The notes: generated from the letters alone by a model not told the origin. Counted from the first letter of the stretch, positions 32,734 through 42,429 are shown. The stretch is 64,000 bases of DNA from Catonella morbi ATCC 51271 (GCF_000160035.2 NZ_KI535368.1:248001-312000), one strand, 5' to 3'. Numbers and translations: made by a program.

Positions 32734-34311
32734 ATGAAGAGCTTGCCGCAAATAAGAAAATTTAATAAAAAATATATGTTATTTATTGATGACAAGCCAT
32801 TTATAATGTTTGCAGCAGAATTGCACAATTCAGCAGCTTCCTCAGTAGAATATATGAAAATAGCCTGGGAAAAAATAAAGGAGTTGAACTGTAATACTCT
32901 TTTAGTTCCTGTGTATTGGAATTTGATTGAAAAGAAAGAAAATAAATTTGATTTTACTGATGTAAAGCGTATGATTTCGGATGCAAGAGAGTACAAAATC
33001 AAATTGGTTCTGTTATGGTTTGGAAGTTGGAAAAATGGATTGTCAGGATATGCACCGGACTGGGTGAAGATGGATTGGAAGAGATTTCCAAGAGTTGAAA
33101 ATGAATATGGAGTAAAAACAAAAATTTTAAGCATGTTTCAGAGTGATATTTTATCGGTGGAATTAAATGCTTTTAAAAGTTTTATGGAATACATAAAGGA
33201 AATTGATGAAAAAGAACAGACAGTTATAGTTGTACAGGTAGAAAATGAAGTAGGAATTTTAGGTGCAGTAAGAGATTTTTCAAATGGAGCTAATGAAGCA
33301 TATAGAGAAACTGTATCGGATAATCTTACAGAGTATCTTAAAAAACAAAATTTTTTATGTTTTAGGGATATGACATATAAGGGGGATACTGTAATAGGTA
33401 CTTGGGAAGATGTATTTGGACGTTATGCTCCTGAAGCATTTATGTGTGTAAATTATGCAGCATATATAGAAAAACTGGCAAAACAAGGAAAGGAAATCTA
33501 TAACCTGCCTTTATTTACTAATGTTTGGCTGAAAGGTAATAATGATGAAAAAGCTGGAATTTATCCTTGTGGAGGTCCTGTGCCTGAAATGATTGATATA
33601 TGGAAATGTATGGCTCCAAGCTTGGATTTTATTTCACCGGATATATATTCATTTGAATTTGAAAAAGTAGCTGCACAGTATGCCAGAGACGATAATCCGT
33701 TGTTTATACCTGAAACAAGAAGGGATAAATGGGCAGTAGCTAATTTATATACATCTGTAGGAAAATATAATTCGCTATGTTATTCTCCTTTCGGGGCTGA
33801 AAGCATAGGTGAAGACAAATCATTTATAACAGGAATATTACACACAGATATTAATGATAAAAACATATCAAATGAAATGGTGCAAAGATATCTTTCAAAA
33901 AGTTATAAAATGCTTTGCAATATGCTTCCGATTATTACAGAGTATTATGGAACAGAGAATATAAAAGGTTTTGCTCAAAAGGAAGGTGAAATAAGCAGGC
34001 AATTAAGATTAGATAAGTACTTATTGACAGTAGAATTTTATCACAACATTAATGAGAATAATGAATTTATTCCCGGAGCAGGTATTGTCATACAAATAAG
34101 TGAAAATGAATTGTTATTCATAGGATATGGGTATAAAGCGGAACTAGAGAGTTTTACAGTAGGAAAACAGCTTGACTTTTTGTCTCTGGAAAAGGGAAAT
34201 TATGATGAAAATCACAAGTGGATTAAGTATATGGATTTAAATGGCGATGAGCAATATATCAGGATGGAAGAAGAACCAACTTTGTTAAGAGTTTTTTGTT
34301 ATGAGTTTTAA
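32734..34311 (+). CDS. Beta-galactosidase-like glycoside hydrolase (GH35-type, DUF5597)
   Basis: 525 residues, no signal peptide, so cytoplasmic. TIM-barrel start with VPVYWNLIEKKENKFDF and LVLLWFGSWKNG; acid/base Glu in VQVENEVG (about E172) and probable nucleophile in PLFIPETRR. The combination with a C-terminal DUF5597-like beta region marks a GH35-related group active on terminal beta-galactose. It likely trims oligosaccharides brought in by the transporter just upstream. AGGAGAG precedes the start; it is the last gene of the first operon. Confidence 0.8.
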   Translation: MKSLPQIRKFNKKYMLFIDDKPFIMFAAELHNSAASSVEYMKIAWEKIKELNCNTLLVPVYWNLIEKKENKFDFTDVKRMISDAREYKIKLVLLWFGSWKNGLSGYAPDWVKMDWKRFPRVENEYGVKTKILSMFQSDILSVELNAFKSFMEYIKEIDEKEQTVIVVQVENEVGILGAVRDFSNGANEAYRETVSDNLTEYLKKQNFLCFRDMTYKGDTVIGTWEDVFGRYAPEAFMCVNYAAYIEKLAKQGKEIYNLPLFTNVWLKGNNDEKAGIYPCGGPVPEMIDIWKCMAPSLDFISPDIYSFEFEKVAAQYARDDNPLFIPETRRDKWAVANLYTSVGKYNSLCYSPFGAESIGEDKSFITGILHTDINDKNISNEMVQRYLSKSYKMLCNMLPIITEYYGTENIKGFAQKEGEISRQLRLDKYLLTVEFYHNINENNEFIPGAGIVIQISENELLFIGYGYKAELESFTVGKQLDFLSLEKGNYDENHKWIKYMDLNGDEQYIRMEEEPTLLRVFCYEF

Positions 34312-34338
34312 AAAGAGTAAATCAGAGTGTATATTATC

Positions 34339-34384
34339 TTGACTTTTTGAAACCCATTTCATATAATTTAATTAACCCATTTCA
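34339..34384 (+). promoter_or_regulatory. Promoter with LacI-type operators before GH30 gene
   Basis: TTGACT (34339-34344) -17- TATAAT (34362-34367). The operator TGAAACCCATTTCA (34348-34361) fills the spacer; a weaker copy ATTAACCCATTTCA is at 34371-34384. The same operator occurs twice at 37041-37122. Confidence 0.85.
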
Positions 34385-34407
34385 AATATAAAAATACGGA
34401 GGAGATT

Positions 34408-35763
34408 ATGTCAGGCAATAAAAAAATATCAGTTGATATTTCTTTGCAAAGAGAAAGCAGAAAATTTGAAGGCTGGGGCACTTCTCTTTGCTGGTGGGGA
34501 AATGTGATAGGGAGATGGGAAAATAAAGAGAATGTAGAAAAAATATGCAGTCTGCTTTTTGATAAGATGAATGGATTGGGACTGAATATCCTGCGTTATA
34601 ATTTAGGAGGTGGAGCAAATCCTCCAAATAAGAAAAATTTTAGGGTTGGAGCGGATATGCCATGCATTTTAACAGAAGATGGCAGTTTAGATTTAGAGGC
34701 AGATAAAGCACAGTTAAGTATCTTAAAGCAGGCTGTGAAATATGGGCTTGATACTCTTGAGATTTTTTTAAACAGTCCCCCGTTAAGTATGCTTAAATAT
34801 CCATCTACTGCGGGAGCTGATGACGGTCTTTGCAATCTTAAAGAAGAGATGACAGAAGCTTTAGCAGGGTATTTAGCTGATTGTGCACTGGCTATTGAAA
34901 AAGAACTTGATATAAATGTATCGACTATAGCACCATTTAATGAGCCTGTTTCTTTTTGGTGGAAGAGTGAAAATGATCAGGAAGGCTGTCATTTTGATGT
35001 AGAAGAGCAGAGTAAGCTCATTGAAGCTTTGGCAGATGCCATAGAAAGAACAGGGCTTAAAAATACAGGAATAAGTGCCCCGGAGTGCTGGAGCACTTTT
35101 GAGAGTATATATTGTATTAATCATTATTCAAAAAAAGCATTAAGTCAGGTGAAACAGATAAATACTCATTCATATTTTAGCAATGAGCAGAGCAGGAAAG
35201 AATTGTATGAAATAGCAAAACGCTTAGGAAAACCGCTTTGTATGTCTGAAATAAGCTGTGGAGGAAATGCTTCACATAACCACAGTGATATTAGTGGAGG
35301 AATAGAGCTTGCAAAAAATATAGGAGTACATTTAAATGAAATGAAAGCAACTTCCTGGATTTATTGGCAGGCAGTAGAAAATGAACTGATGAAGCATAAC
35401 CATGGTCTTATGCATGCCAATTTTGAAGGCAAGGAAGAATTTTTCTTAACAAAACAATATTATGTTTTGGGAAATTATGCTAAATTTATAAGACCCGGAA
35501 TGAATATATTAGATAGTGAAAATTCAGATTTGGTTATAGCGGAAGATGAAGAAAAAGGAAAACTTGTAATTGTGGCTTTGAATGACAGTGAGTTGTCTAA
35601 AACCTTAGAATTTCCTTCTGACAGTATTAAAAAGTGGAAAAACTGTGCTATATACAAAACTTCTGAAACAGAGAGTTTAGAGAGTATAAATGAGACTGTT
35701 GATGGCGAATATGAGCTTAAGCCATATTCTGTTACAACCTTGTTGTTTGAAAAGATAGGTTAA
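34408..35763 (+). CDS. GH30-family glycoside hydrolase (endo-beta-1,6-galactanase-like)
   Basis: 451 residues, no signal peptide. N-terminal FEGWGTSLCWWGNVIGRW and ILRYNLGGGAN match the endo-beta-1,6-galactanase branch of GH30; acid/base Glu179 in APFNEP, nucleophile Glu281 in CMSEISCGG. A small beta-sandwich (about 370-451) completes the fold. It would cleave beta-1,6-linked galactose oligomers inside the cell. Own promoter with the second LacI operator, GGAGG before the ATG. The stop codon sits at the edge of a MITE-like repeat. Confidence 0.82.
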   Translation: MSGNKKISVDISLQRESRKFEGWGTSLCWWGNVIGRWENKENVEKICSLLFDKMNGLGLNILRYNLGGGANPPNKKNFRVGADMPCILTEDGSLDLEADKAQLSILKQAVKYGLDTLEIFLNSPPLSMLKYPSTAGADDGLCNLKEEMTEALAGYLADCALAIEKELDINVSTIAPFNEPVSFWWKSENDQEGCHFDVEEQSKLIEALADAIERTGLKNTGISAPECWSTFESIYCINHYSKKALSQVKQINTHSYFSNEQSRKELYEIAKRLGKPLCMSEISCGGNASHNHSDISGGIELAKNIGVHLNEMKATSWIYWQAVENELMKHNHGLMHANFEGKEEFFLTKQYYVLGNYAKFIRPGMNILDSENSDLVIAEDEEKGKLVIVALNDSELSKTLEFPSDSIKKWKNCAIYKTSETESLESINETVDGEYELKPYSVTTLLFEKIG

Positions 35764-35936
35764 CACAAATTATTTACGCCATAGATCACAAACATCTTAT
35801 TTTGCATAGTATAGTAGGATAAACAATTTTCGGTCTGTGGCTATGGGGATATTACCAAACATATGCAAAATATCGTAATTGGTGGCCTACGGCTTGATTA
35901 CGATATTTCGCAAGATGTTTCGTGAATAATTTGGGA
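35764..35936. repeat. MITE-like element, family C copy 1
   Basis: About 173 bp with imperfect terminal inverted repeats (ACAAATTATTTACG and CGTGAATAATTTGGG) and two internal hairpins (GCCATAGATCAC.. with GGTCTGTGGCTATGG; ATATCGTAAT with ATTACGATAT). Matches 61130-61307 over its whole length. It touches the GH30 stop on one side and gives a false N-terminal extension to the LacI gene on the other. No coding capacity. Confidence 0.8.
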
Positions 35937-35960
35937 TTAAACAAAGAAAGTAGGAAGAAT

Positions 35961-37007
35961 ATGCAGGAAAAATCAATGACGATTTATGATATAGCAAAAG
36001 AGGCAGGGGTATCTCCGGCTACCGTATCAAGGGTTTTGACAGGGAATGCAAGGGTAAAGGAAGATAAGAAAGAAAAGATTTTAAATATAATAAAAGAAAA
36101 TGATTTTAAGCCTAATGCTCTTGCAAGAAGTCTTATAAATAAAGCCACAAAAACAATAGGCTTTATAGTGCCGGATATCACAAATCCGTTTTTTTCAGGT
36201 GTATTCCTAGAGGCTGAAAAAAAAGCGTTAAGTCTCGGATATACAATGATTTTATGCAATTCTATGAATGACAATAAGATGAATCGTACAGGAGTTGAAT
36301 CCCTGTATCTGGACATGTTACGCGAAAAGCAGGTAGACGGTATAGTTATTATGGGGGGCAGAGCGAATGAGAAGAAATCAGGCAGAGGGCAGGCAGAAGA
36401 ACTTAAAGCAATAACGCAGAAAATTCCGGTTGTTTTCATAAATGGAGCTATGTCAGGGGTAAAAAGCTATCATGTGGCTGCTGATGAACAGAGTGGAATG
36501 CAAGAACTTATCAAGTATCTGGCAGCTCTTGGGCATAAAAGGGTAGGCTTTATAGGAGGAAGAAAGGGGATTACTTCGACAGACATAAAACATACAGCAT
36601 TTTTGGAAGCTGTGAAACAGGGAATATTTCAAAGTAAAGAAGAATGGCTGATAACAAGTAATTTTTCAGTAGAAGACGGTTATGAAAGTATGAAAAAATT
36701 ACTTGACTGTAAAGAATTGCCTACTGCGGTTATGGCGGTGAATGATTTTACTGCTATAGGTGCTATAAATGCAGCTAAAGATAGAGGACTCAGAGTTCCG
36801 GAAGATATATCCGTTACAGGATTTGACGGGATATATATGACAGAAGCGGTTCGCCCCAGAATAACAACTGTCTCGCAAAATTACATGGAGCTTGGTGCAA
36901 AGGCTATAGAAATTATAGATAAGCTTACACTTGGAGAGAAGGTAAAAAGAAAATATACTGTAGATACAATGGTATTAATAAAGGACTCTTGCAGTAGTCC
37001 TTTATAA
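35961..37007 (+). CDS. LacI-family transcriptional regulator (second)
   Basis: 348 residues: helix-turn-helix MTIYDIAKEAGVSPATVSRVLTG, hinge FKPNALARSLINKA, sugar-binding core GFIVPDITNPFFSGVF. It probably binds TGAAACCCATTTCA sites at 34348, 37041 and 37109 and so controls the GH30 gene and the second transporter. ATG at 35961 (AGGAAG upstream) is preferred; an ATG at 35976 with AGGAAAAATCA is nearly as good. Codons upstream of 35937 come from the repeat. Confidence 0.92.
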   Translation: MQEKSMTIYDIAKEAGVSPATVSRVLTGNARVKEDKKEKILNIIKENDFKPNALARSLINKATKTIGFIVPDITNPFFSGVFLEAEKKALSLGYTMILCNSMNDNKMNRTGVESLYLDMLREKQVDGIVIMGGRANEKKSGRGQAEELKAITQKIPVVFINGAMSGVKSYHVAADEQSGMQELIKYLAALGHKRVGFIGGRKGITSTDIKHTAFLEAVKQGIFQSKEEWLITSNFSVEDGYESMKKLLDCKELPTAVMAVNDFTAIGAINAAKDRGLRVPEDISVTGFDGIYMTEAVRPRITTVSQNYMELGAKAIEIIDKLTLGEKVKRKYTVDTMVLIKDSCSSPL

Positions 37008-37040
37008 TTAAAATTAAACATGATTTTATATAAATAAGCT

Positions 37041-37122
37041 TGAAACCCATTTCAAAAAAGTGCAAAAAAGTATTGACATAATGCTATAAACTTACTATAA
37101 TCAAAGTATGAAATGGGTTTCA
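37041..37122 (+). promoter_or_regulatory. Promoter with two operators before second sugar ABC operon
   Basis: Perfect consensus TTGACA (37073-37078) -17- TATAAT (37096-37101), flanked by TGAAACCCATTTCA (37041-37054) and its inverse TGAAATGGGTTTCA (37109-37122), 68 bases centre to centre. Spacing suits repression by looping. Confidence 0.9.
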
Positions 37123-37195
37123 TAAATTTATAACTAAGGGATGTTTACAAAAACTATTGCTTATATAGCAGTAAGTGAGAAAGAGGAGGTAGTAT

Positions 37196-38566
37196 ATGAA
37201 AAAATTAAATTTGCGTGTTTTAGCAGCTACTTTGGTGGCAGGATTGTTTTTATCTGGATGTGGGGCAGCTTCCGGTAGCAATTCTTCTAAAAAGGATGAT
37301 ATGGCTTCAAAAGGGAATGTGAAGACGAGTTCTGTTTCAAAAAATGATAAAGAGAGCGAAATGCCTAAAGAAGCTGTCAACCTTAAAATGGCTTGCTGGG
37401 GAAGCGAGAATGATATTAAGACATATGAAGCCAGAGCAGCTATGGTACATGAAAAATATCCGGAGATAACATTAGAGGTTATGGCAATTCCTAATGATGG
37501 TTATGATACTAAGATACAGACTATGATAGCCTCAGGGGATGCACCGGATATTATACAGGTAGGAGAGGCGAGTAACTCTTATGCTTCTAAAGGAGTTTTA
37601 GAGGACTTATCTAAGTTATCTGAAACGGCTGGACTCAACCTTGCAAAGAGGTTTGGAACAGCAACATCTACTTATACATGGCAGAATACCTTGTATGCTA
37701 TGCCAGATAGAGGTGGAGCCATGATAGTGTACTATAATAAGGATATGTTTGATGCCGCAGGAGTATCTTATCCTACAAAAGACTGGACCTGGAAAGATTT
37801 ACTTGAAGCTGCCAAGAAGCTTACAATAACAAAGGATGGTGTTGTAGAGCAATATGGATTCGCAGCAGGTGGATGGTGGCCTTGGTGGATGAGCTTTATG
37901 TATCAGAATGGTGGAAGTATTCTAGATAGTAATCTTGAGAATGTGACAGTTAATTCACCTGAGAATATAGAGGCAATAAACTTCTATAATGATCTTGTAC
38001 ATAAGTACAAAGTAGCTCCTTCCGCAGATGATTACAGCCGTTTTGGACTTAAAGACGGGCAACCTGATCCTTTATTTGCACAGGGACATTGTGCTATAAA
38101 TATAACAGGCTTCTGGAATGTAGGTTCTCTTGAAAGTGTAGAAGGGCTTAACTGGGATATGGCACCTATGTGGAAGAATAAGGTGGGAGCGACCTTTTCA
38201 TTCGGTAGCGGTCTTGCCATACCTAAGGGAGGCAAGAATGTAGATGCAGCTTTTCGTGCCATTGAATTTCTTACAAGCCTTGACGGACAGAAACCTATAG
38301 TAGAAAATAAACAGGATGCACCTGCAAATGTGGAGCTTCTTCAAAGTGATCTTTTCTTAAAACCTGCTTGGGCAGAGGGAAGAAATATGAATTTTAATGC
38401 TTTTGCAGATTCAGCCGACATAATAGTTTCTCCTCCTCTTCATCCTAAGTGGAATGAGATACAGCGTGTATTTGACGAGAACTTCAGCGTGTTGTTTGCA
38501 GAAGGAGGAGATTGTGCAGAAACACTTAAAAAGATAGAAAAAGAGTTGAATGATGTAATAAAATAA
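37196..38566 (+). CDS. ABC transporter sugar-binding lipoprotein (second)
   Basis: 456 residues, lipobox FLSGCG, Ser/Lys linker, SBP_bac_1 domain (LKMACWGSENDIKTYEARAAMVHEKYPEI, DAPDIIQVGEASNSYASKGVLEDL, YALPDR-type YAMPDRGG). Binding protein of the second CUT1 system, downstream of the LacI-controlled promoter. GAGGAGG before the ATG. The two binding proteins differ clearly, suggesting different oligosaccharides. Confidence 0.93.
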   Translation: MKKLNLRVLAATLVAGLFLSGCGAASGSNSSKKDDMASKGNVKTSSVSKNDKESEMPKEAVNLKMACWGSENDIKTYEARAAMVHEKYPEITLEVMAIPNDGYDTKIQTMIASGDAPDIIQVGEASNSYASKGVLEDLSKLSETAGLNLAKRFGTATSTYTWQNTLYAMPDRGGAMIVYYNKDMFDAAGVSYPTKDWTWKDLLEAAKKLTITKDGVVEQYGFAAGGWWPWWMSFMYQNGGSILDSNLENVTVNSPENIEAINFYNDLVHKYKVAPSADDYSRFGLKDGQPDPLFAQGHCAINITGFWNVGSLESVEGLNWDMAPMWKNKVGATFSFGSGLAIPKGGKNVDAAFRAIEFLTSLDGQKPIVENKQDAPANVELLQSDLFLKPAWAEGRNMNFNAFADSADIIVSPPLHPKWNEIQRVFDENFSVLFAEGGDCAETLKKIEKELNDVIK

Positions 38567-38588
38567 TAAACTATGTGTTTAAGAACGG

Positions 38589-38625
38589 GGGCTGTCGTGA
38601 CGGATAAGATCCGTCTTGGCAGCCC
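38589..38625 (+). other. Intercistronic hairpin between binding-protein and permease genes
   Basis: GGGCTG...GACGGAT pairs with ATCCGTC...CAGCCC, followed by TTGCTTG rather than a T run. As in malE-malF type operons it may stabilise the upstream message or reduce permease expression. Confidence 0.75.
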
Positions 38626-38650
38626 TTGCTTGAATAGAAGGAGGGAGACT

Positions 38651-39571
38651 ATGGGCTCCAAAATGAAAGCAGCACAGAGAGAGGCAATTTGGTTTTATAT
38701 TTTTGTTTCTCCCTGGGTTTTAGGATTTTTATTTTTTTCTCTTGGTCCTATGATAGCCTCTTTATTTTACAGTTTAACAGACTGGAATATGTTTGGGGAA
38801 GCTAATTTTGTGGGATTTAAAAATTATATCAAGATTTTTACAGCAGATAAAAATTTTTATAAAAGTTTGTTGAATACATTTTTTTATGCAGGCTTAACGG
38901 TTCCGCTTTCTCTTATAATTTCTTTATTGCTTGCATTTTTATTAAGTTATAAGATTCGTGGAATGAAGATTTTCAGGACTATATATTATCTACCTGTTCT
39001 GGTTCCGCTTACAGCAGTAGCTTTTGTATTCTTTTGGATATTTAATACACAGATAGGTTTAGTAAATCAGTTTTTAGGTTTGTTTGGCATAAAACCGCTT
39101 TCCTGGCTTTATGATGAAAATCTCATAAAATATGTAATTGTTTTTATGGGATTATGGCAGGGCGGTGGAAGTCTTGTGCTGGTACTTGCAGCTATAAATG
39201 GTGTACCTAAGGCCTTGTATGAATCAGCAAGCCTTGACGGAGCAGGTATTTGGAAACAGTTTTGGAAAATTACGGTACCTCTTATTTCACCGGTATTATT
39301 TTTCAATCTTATTACCGGGCTTATAGGTTCTTTACAGGTATTTACTCAATCTTATGTACTTACGGACGGATATTATAAGCCAAACAATGCAGCTATGATG
39401 ATAAGCAACTATTTATATTTGAAAGGATTTTCGGATTTGGAGATGGGATATGCCTGTGCACTTGGTTGGGTAATTTTTGTTATAATTATAATTCTTAGTG
39501 CCATAGTGTTCCGTTCGTCTGCTATGTTTGTATTTTATGAAGGAGAGGTGAAAAAGAATGGGAAACGATAG
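38651..39571 (+). CDS. ABC sugar permease, MalF/UgpA type (second)
   Basis: 306 residues, six helices, EAA loop ALYESASLDGAGIWKQFWKITVPLIS. ATG at 38651 follows GGAGGGAG; upstream codons in frame belong to the intercistronic hairpin. Its 3' end overlaps the next permease by 14 nt. Confidence 0.93.
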   Translation: MGSKMKAAQREAIWFYIFVSPWVLGFLFFSLGPMIASLFYSLTDWNMFGEANFVGFKNYIKIFTADKNFYKSLLNTFFYAGLTVPLSLIISLLLAFLLSYKIRGMKIFRTIYYLPVLVPLTAVAFVFFWIFNTQIGLVNQFLGLFGIKPLSWLYDENLIKYVIVFMGLWQGGGSLVLVLAAINGVPKALYESASLDGAGIWKQFWKITVPLISPVLFFNLITGLIGSLQVFTQSYVLTDGYYKPNNAAMMISNYLYLKGFSDLEMGYACALGWVIFVIIIILSAIVFRSSAMFVFYEGEVKKNGKR

Positions 39572-40409
39572 AAAGCCGATTGAAAAAGCGGTAGTATACA
39601 TTTTACTTATTCTTATTGGGATAATGTTTATTTCACCTTTTATTTTTATGATTTCAATTTCGCTGGCTTCAGATGCAACTAATGTAAAGGGAGCATTTAC
39701 TTTAATTCCTAAGGAATTTCATTTTGAAAATTATTTAAAAATATTTGAAAAAAATTCAACTATGGGAAAACATTTGATAAACAGTATAGTTTTTGTGTTT
39801 TTTTGTATGGTTGGACAGGTATTTTCAAGTTCGTTTGTAGCATTTGGCTTTGCAAGGCTTAGAGCGAAGGGGAAGAATATATTATTTTTAATGCTTTTAG
39901 CTACATTGATGATACCACAAGATGTTTATATCATACCGCAGTTTATGCTTTTTAAAAAATTAAACTGGCTTGATACATATCTTCCTATAATAATACCTAA
40001 TTTCTGTGGAGGAGCATTTAACATCTTCTTGATGCGACAGTTTTTTATGACAATTCCTACAACCCTAGATGATGCGGCTAAAATAGATGGACTGGGATAT
40101 TTTGGAATTTATAGAAGAATAGTCCTTCCTCTGATGAAACCTATACTTATAGCAGTTGCTTTATTTACTTTCCAGTTTAACTGGGGTTGGTTCTATGGAC
40201 CTTTGGTTTTTATACAGAGCAGAGAGAAATACCCGCTTGCAGTAGCCTTAAAATATATGCAGGCATCATCCGGAAATGCAGTTCCCAATTGGCATTTGGT
40301 AATGGTGGGTGCTATGTTTTTAACCATTCCACCGCTTATTACATATTTCTTTGGACAAAAATACATACTTGAAGCTAATATAGCAGCAGGAAGTGCCTCA
40401 ATAAAGTAA
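39558..40409 (+). CDS. ABC sugar permease, MalG/UgpE type (second)
   Basis: 283 residues, six helices, EAA loop TLDDAAKIDGLGYFGIYRRIVLPLMK. Translationally coupled to the previous gene; GGAGAGG upstream. Ends the second transporter operon before a terminator; again no ATPase gene is included. Confidence 0.93.
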   Translation: MGNDRKPIEKAVVYILLILIGIMFISPFIFMISISLASDATNVKGAFTLIPKEFHFENYLKIFEKNSTMGKHLINSIVFVFFCMVGQVFSSSFVAFGFARLRAKGKNILFLMLLATLMIPQDVYIIPQFMLFKKLNWLDTYLPIIIPNFCGGAFNIFLMRQFFMTIPTTLDDAAKIDGLGYFGIYRRIVLPLMKPILIAVALFTFQFNWGWFYGPLVFIQSREKYPLAVALKYMQASSGNAVPNWHLVMVGAMFLTIPPLITYFFGQKYILEANIAAGSASIK

Positions 40410-40431
40410 AAAAATATTAAATCAAATTATT

Positions 40432-40468
40432 CCCTGATTTTACCCAGGTAAGATCAGGGAGTTTTTAT
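40432..40468 (+). terminator. Rho-independent terminator
   Basis: CCCTGATTTTACC and GGTAAGATCAGGG, then AGTTTTTATG. Ends the second transporter operon. Confidence 0.88.
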
Positions 40469-40497
40469 GAAAATTTACAGAATTTCCGGAAACAGTC

Positions 40498-40737
40498 TTA
40501 CTCTTTTTTTCCAAAGAAATATGATACAACAGCGATTACTATAACTGAGCCAAGTACAGATGGTATAATAGCCATTCCTGCAAGGCGAGGTCCCCAGTGT
40601 CCAAAGAGACTTTGTCCGACAGCAGAGCCTATGAGTCCGGCTAAAATATTTGCAATCCAACCCATAGACTTATTCTTTTTAGTCACAAGACTTCCTAACC
40701 AACCTATAAATGCACCCACTAATAATGCCCAAATCAT
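40498..40737 (-). CDS. GlsB/YeaQ/YmgE-family stress membrane protein
   Basis: 79 residues with three hydrophobic helices and the Transgly_assoc pattern: VGAFIGWLGSLVTK, then GWIANILAGLIGSAVGQSLFGHWGP. Small envelope stress proteins of this family are widespread; role unclear. GAGGAGG before the start on the minus strand. Confidence 0.9.
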   Translation of the reverse strand: MIWALLVGAFIGWLGSLVTKKNKSMGWIANILAGLIGSAVGQSLFGHWGPRLAGMAIIPSVLGSVIVIAVVSYFFGKKE

Positions 40738-41002
40738 AATATCAACCTCCTCACGGTGATTTTATTTTAATCCAAGCAACTTATCTAAACCATATTATGA
40801 TTTATATGGCTTGGATTTAAGTAGTATATCATATCCGGATTAAAATGTCTTTACTAATATATAGCTAAAGTATTAATTATTTGACAATTATTTGGCAGTA
40901 GACCGGAAATTGACTTGCAAATGTTGAAATTTAAGTGTAGGGTAATAGAAATAGCATATTAAAAAATAGTTATATAATTTCATACAAGAGGAGGGAAGAA
41001 AA

Positions 41003-42193
41003 GTGGAAGAAAAGCAAAATGCTGAGAATAAAATGTCAAAACAGGGGATTGACAGTGTAAAAAGTAACTCAGATTTTAGAACCAAAAAGATAATTCAAAC
41101 AAGCATAGCAGGGATTGTAACCAATATATTGCTTGCTGTATTTAAGGCAGTTATTGGTATTATGACCAATTCAATAGCTATAGTACTGGATGCTGTAAAC
41201 AATGCTTCAGATGTAGCAAGTTCTGTGGTAACGATAGCCGGAACGAAGCTTTCTAAAAAAGAGCCTGACAAGGCGCATCCGTTCGGACATGGACGAATAG
41301 AATATCTGAGTGCGATGATAATAGCTGTTATTATACTTTATGCAGGTATTACCTCTGCCGTTGAGGCGGTAAAGAAAATAATTACTCCGGACATTCCTTC
41401 GTATTCAACAGTTCCGCTTATAATTGTTGCAGTTGCGGTTGTTGTAAAAATAGTTTTAGGGCGTTATGTGAAAACAGTAGGAGTTATGGTGAAGTCAGAC
41501 TCACTTATTAATTCAGGTATAGATGCGAGTATGGATGCAGTGATTTCTGCAGCAACTCTTGTCGCGGCAGTTATATATTTGAATTTTAATATTTCAGTTG
41601 AAGCTTATCTTGGAGTGATAATATCAATTTTTATCATAAAAGCGGGAATCGATATGCTGAGAGAAACACTTTCGCACATATTGGGAGAAGCCGCGGATTC
41701 TACGTTGGCACAGAAAATAACGGAAACAGTGATGGAATTTCCGGAAGTGACAGGAGCTTATGATCTGGTCTTACATGACTACGGACCGGATGTTTATCAA
41801 GGCTCACTCCATATAGAAATTCCTGACATATATACAGCAGATAAAATTGATATGTTAACAAGGAAGATAGCAGTGGCTGTGTATGAAAAACATAATGTTG
41901 TTCTTACTGCAATAGGCATATACTCATTAAACTCCACTGATAAACTTGCTGTTCAAATTAAAGATACTATTGAAGAGCTTGTAATGATGAATCCATATAT
42001 TCTGCAAATGCATGGCTTTTACTTTAATAAGGAAGAAGCCTCTATACGCTTTGATTTGGTTGTCAGCTTTGAAGCAAAGGATAGAAGGCAAGTATATGAG
42101 TATGTTGTAGGTAAGATTCAGAAACACTATCCGGAGTATAAGGTAGAAGCTGTTATGGATACTGAATATAGTGATGTGACCGATAATAAATAA
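41003..42193 (+). CDS. Cation diffusion facilitator family metal transporter
   Basis: 396 residues, GTG start with GGAGGGAAG upstream. Helix 2 carries VLDAVNNASDVASS (metal-site Asp pair region) and the loop after it the family motif AHPFGHGRIEYLSA; helix 5 has INSGIDASMDAVIS. A cytoplasmic domain (about 225-310) is followed by a further C-terminal extension to 396 that looks like a second, related ferredoxin-like unit (MNPYILQMHGFYFNKEEASIRFDLVVSF). CDF proteins export Zn, Mn, Fe or Co. The metal cannot be told here. Confidence 0.9.
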   Translation: MEEKQNAENKMSKQGIDSVKSNSDFRTKKIIQTSIAGIVTNILLAVFKAVIGIMTNSIAIVLDAVNNASDVASSVVTIAGTKLSKKEPDKAHPFGHGRIEYLSAMIIAVIILYAGITSAVEAVKKIITPDIPSYSTVPLIIVAVAVVVKIVLGRYVKTVGVMVKSDSLINSGIDASMDAVISAATLVAAVIYLNFNISVEAYLGVIISIFIIKAGIDMLRETLSHILGEAADSTLAQKITETVMEFPEVTGAYDLVLHDYGPDVYQGSLHIEIPDIYTADKIDMLTRKIAVAVYEKHNVVLTAIGIYSLNSTDKLAVQIKDTIEELVMMNPYILQMHGFYFNKEEASIRFDLVVSFEAKDRRQVYEYVVGKIQKHYPEYKVEAVMDTEYSDVTDNK

Positions 42194-42399
42194 ATTACTT
42201 GAAAATATTACCTATCAATAAAATTCCTTATCTACAGATTAAAAATATATCTTGTGATTATATTACGTGGATTGTGAAAACTGTAATTTATGGTGTGATT
42301 AATTTTACATAAAATACATGAAGAATAGTATAAAAACAGCATGCTGAGAGAATTGTTAAAAACATATCAAACTTATTTCAAAAAACTTTAAAATAGTTG
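42194..42399. other. Non-coding stretch before rRNA promoter
   Basis: AT-rich with no convincing ORF or hairpin; likely upstream activating DNA for the rRNA promoter. Confidence 0.4.
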
Positions 42400-42429
42400 T
42401 TGACAAATATGTCAGATCTGTGTTAGAAT
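42400..42429 (+). promoter_or_regulatory. rRNA operon promoter
   Basis: TTGACA (42400-42405), 18 bases, TAGAAT (42424-42429), preceded by A/T tracts as in UP elements. About 335 bases of leader precede the 16S gene. Confidence 0.75.
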
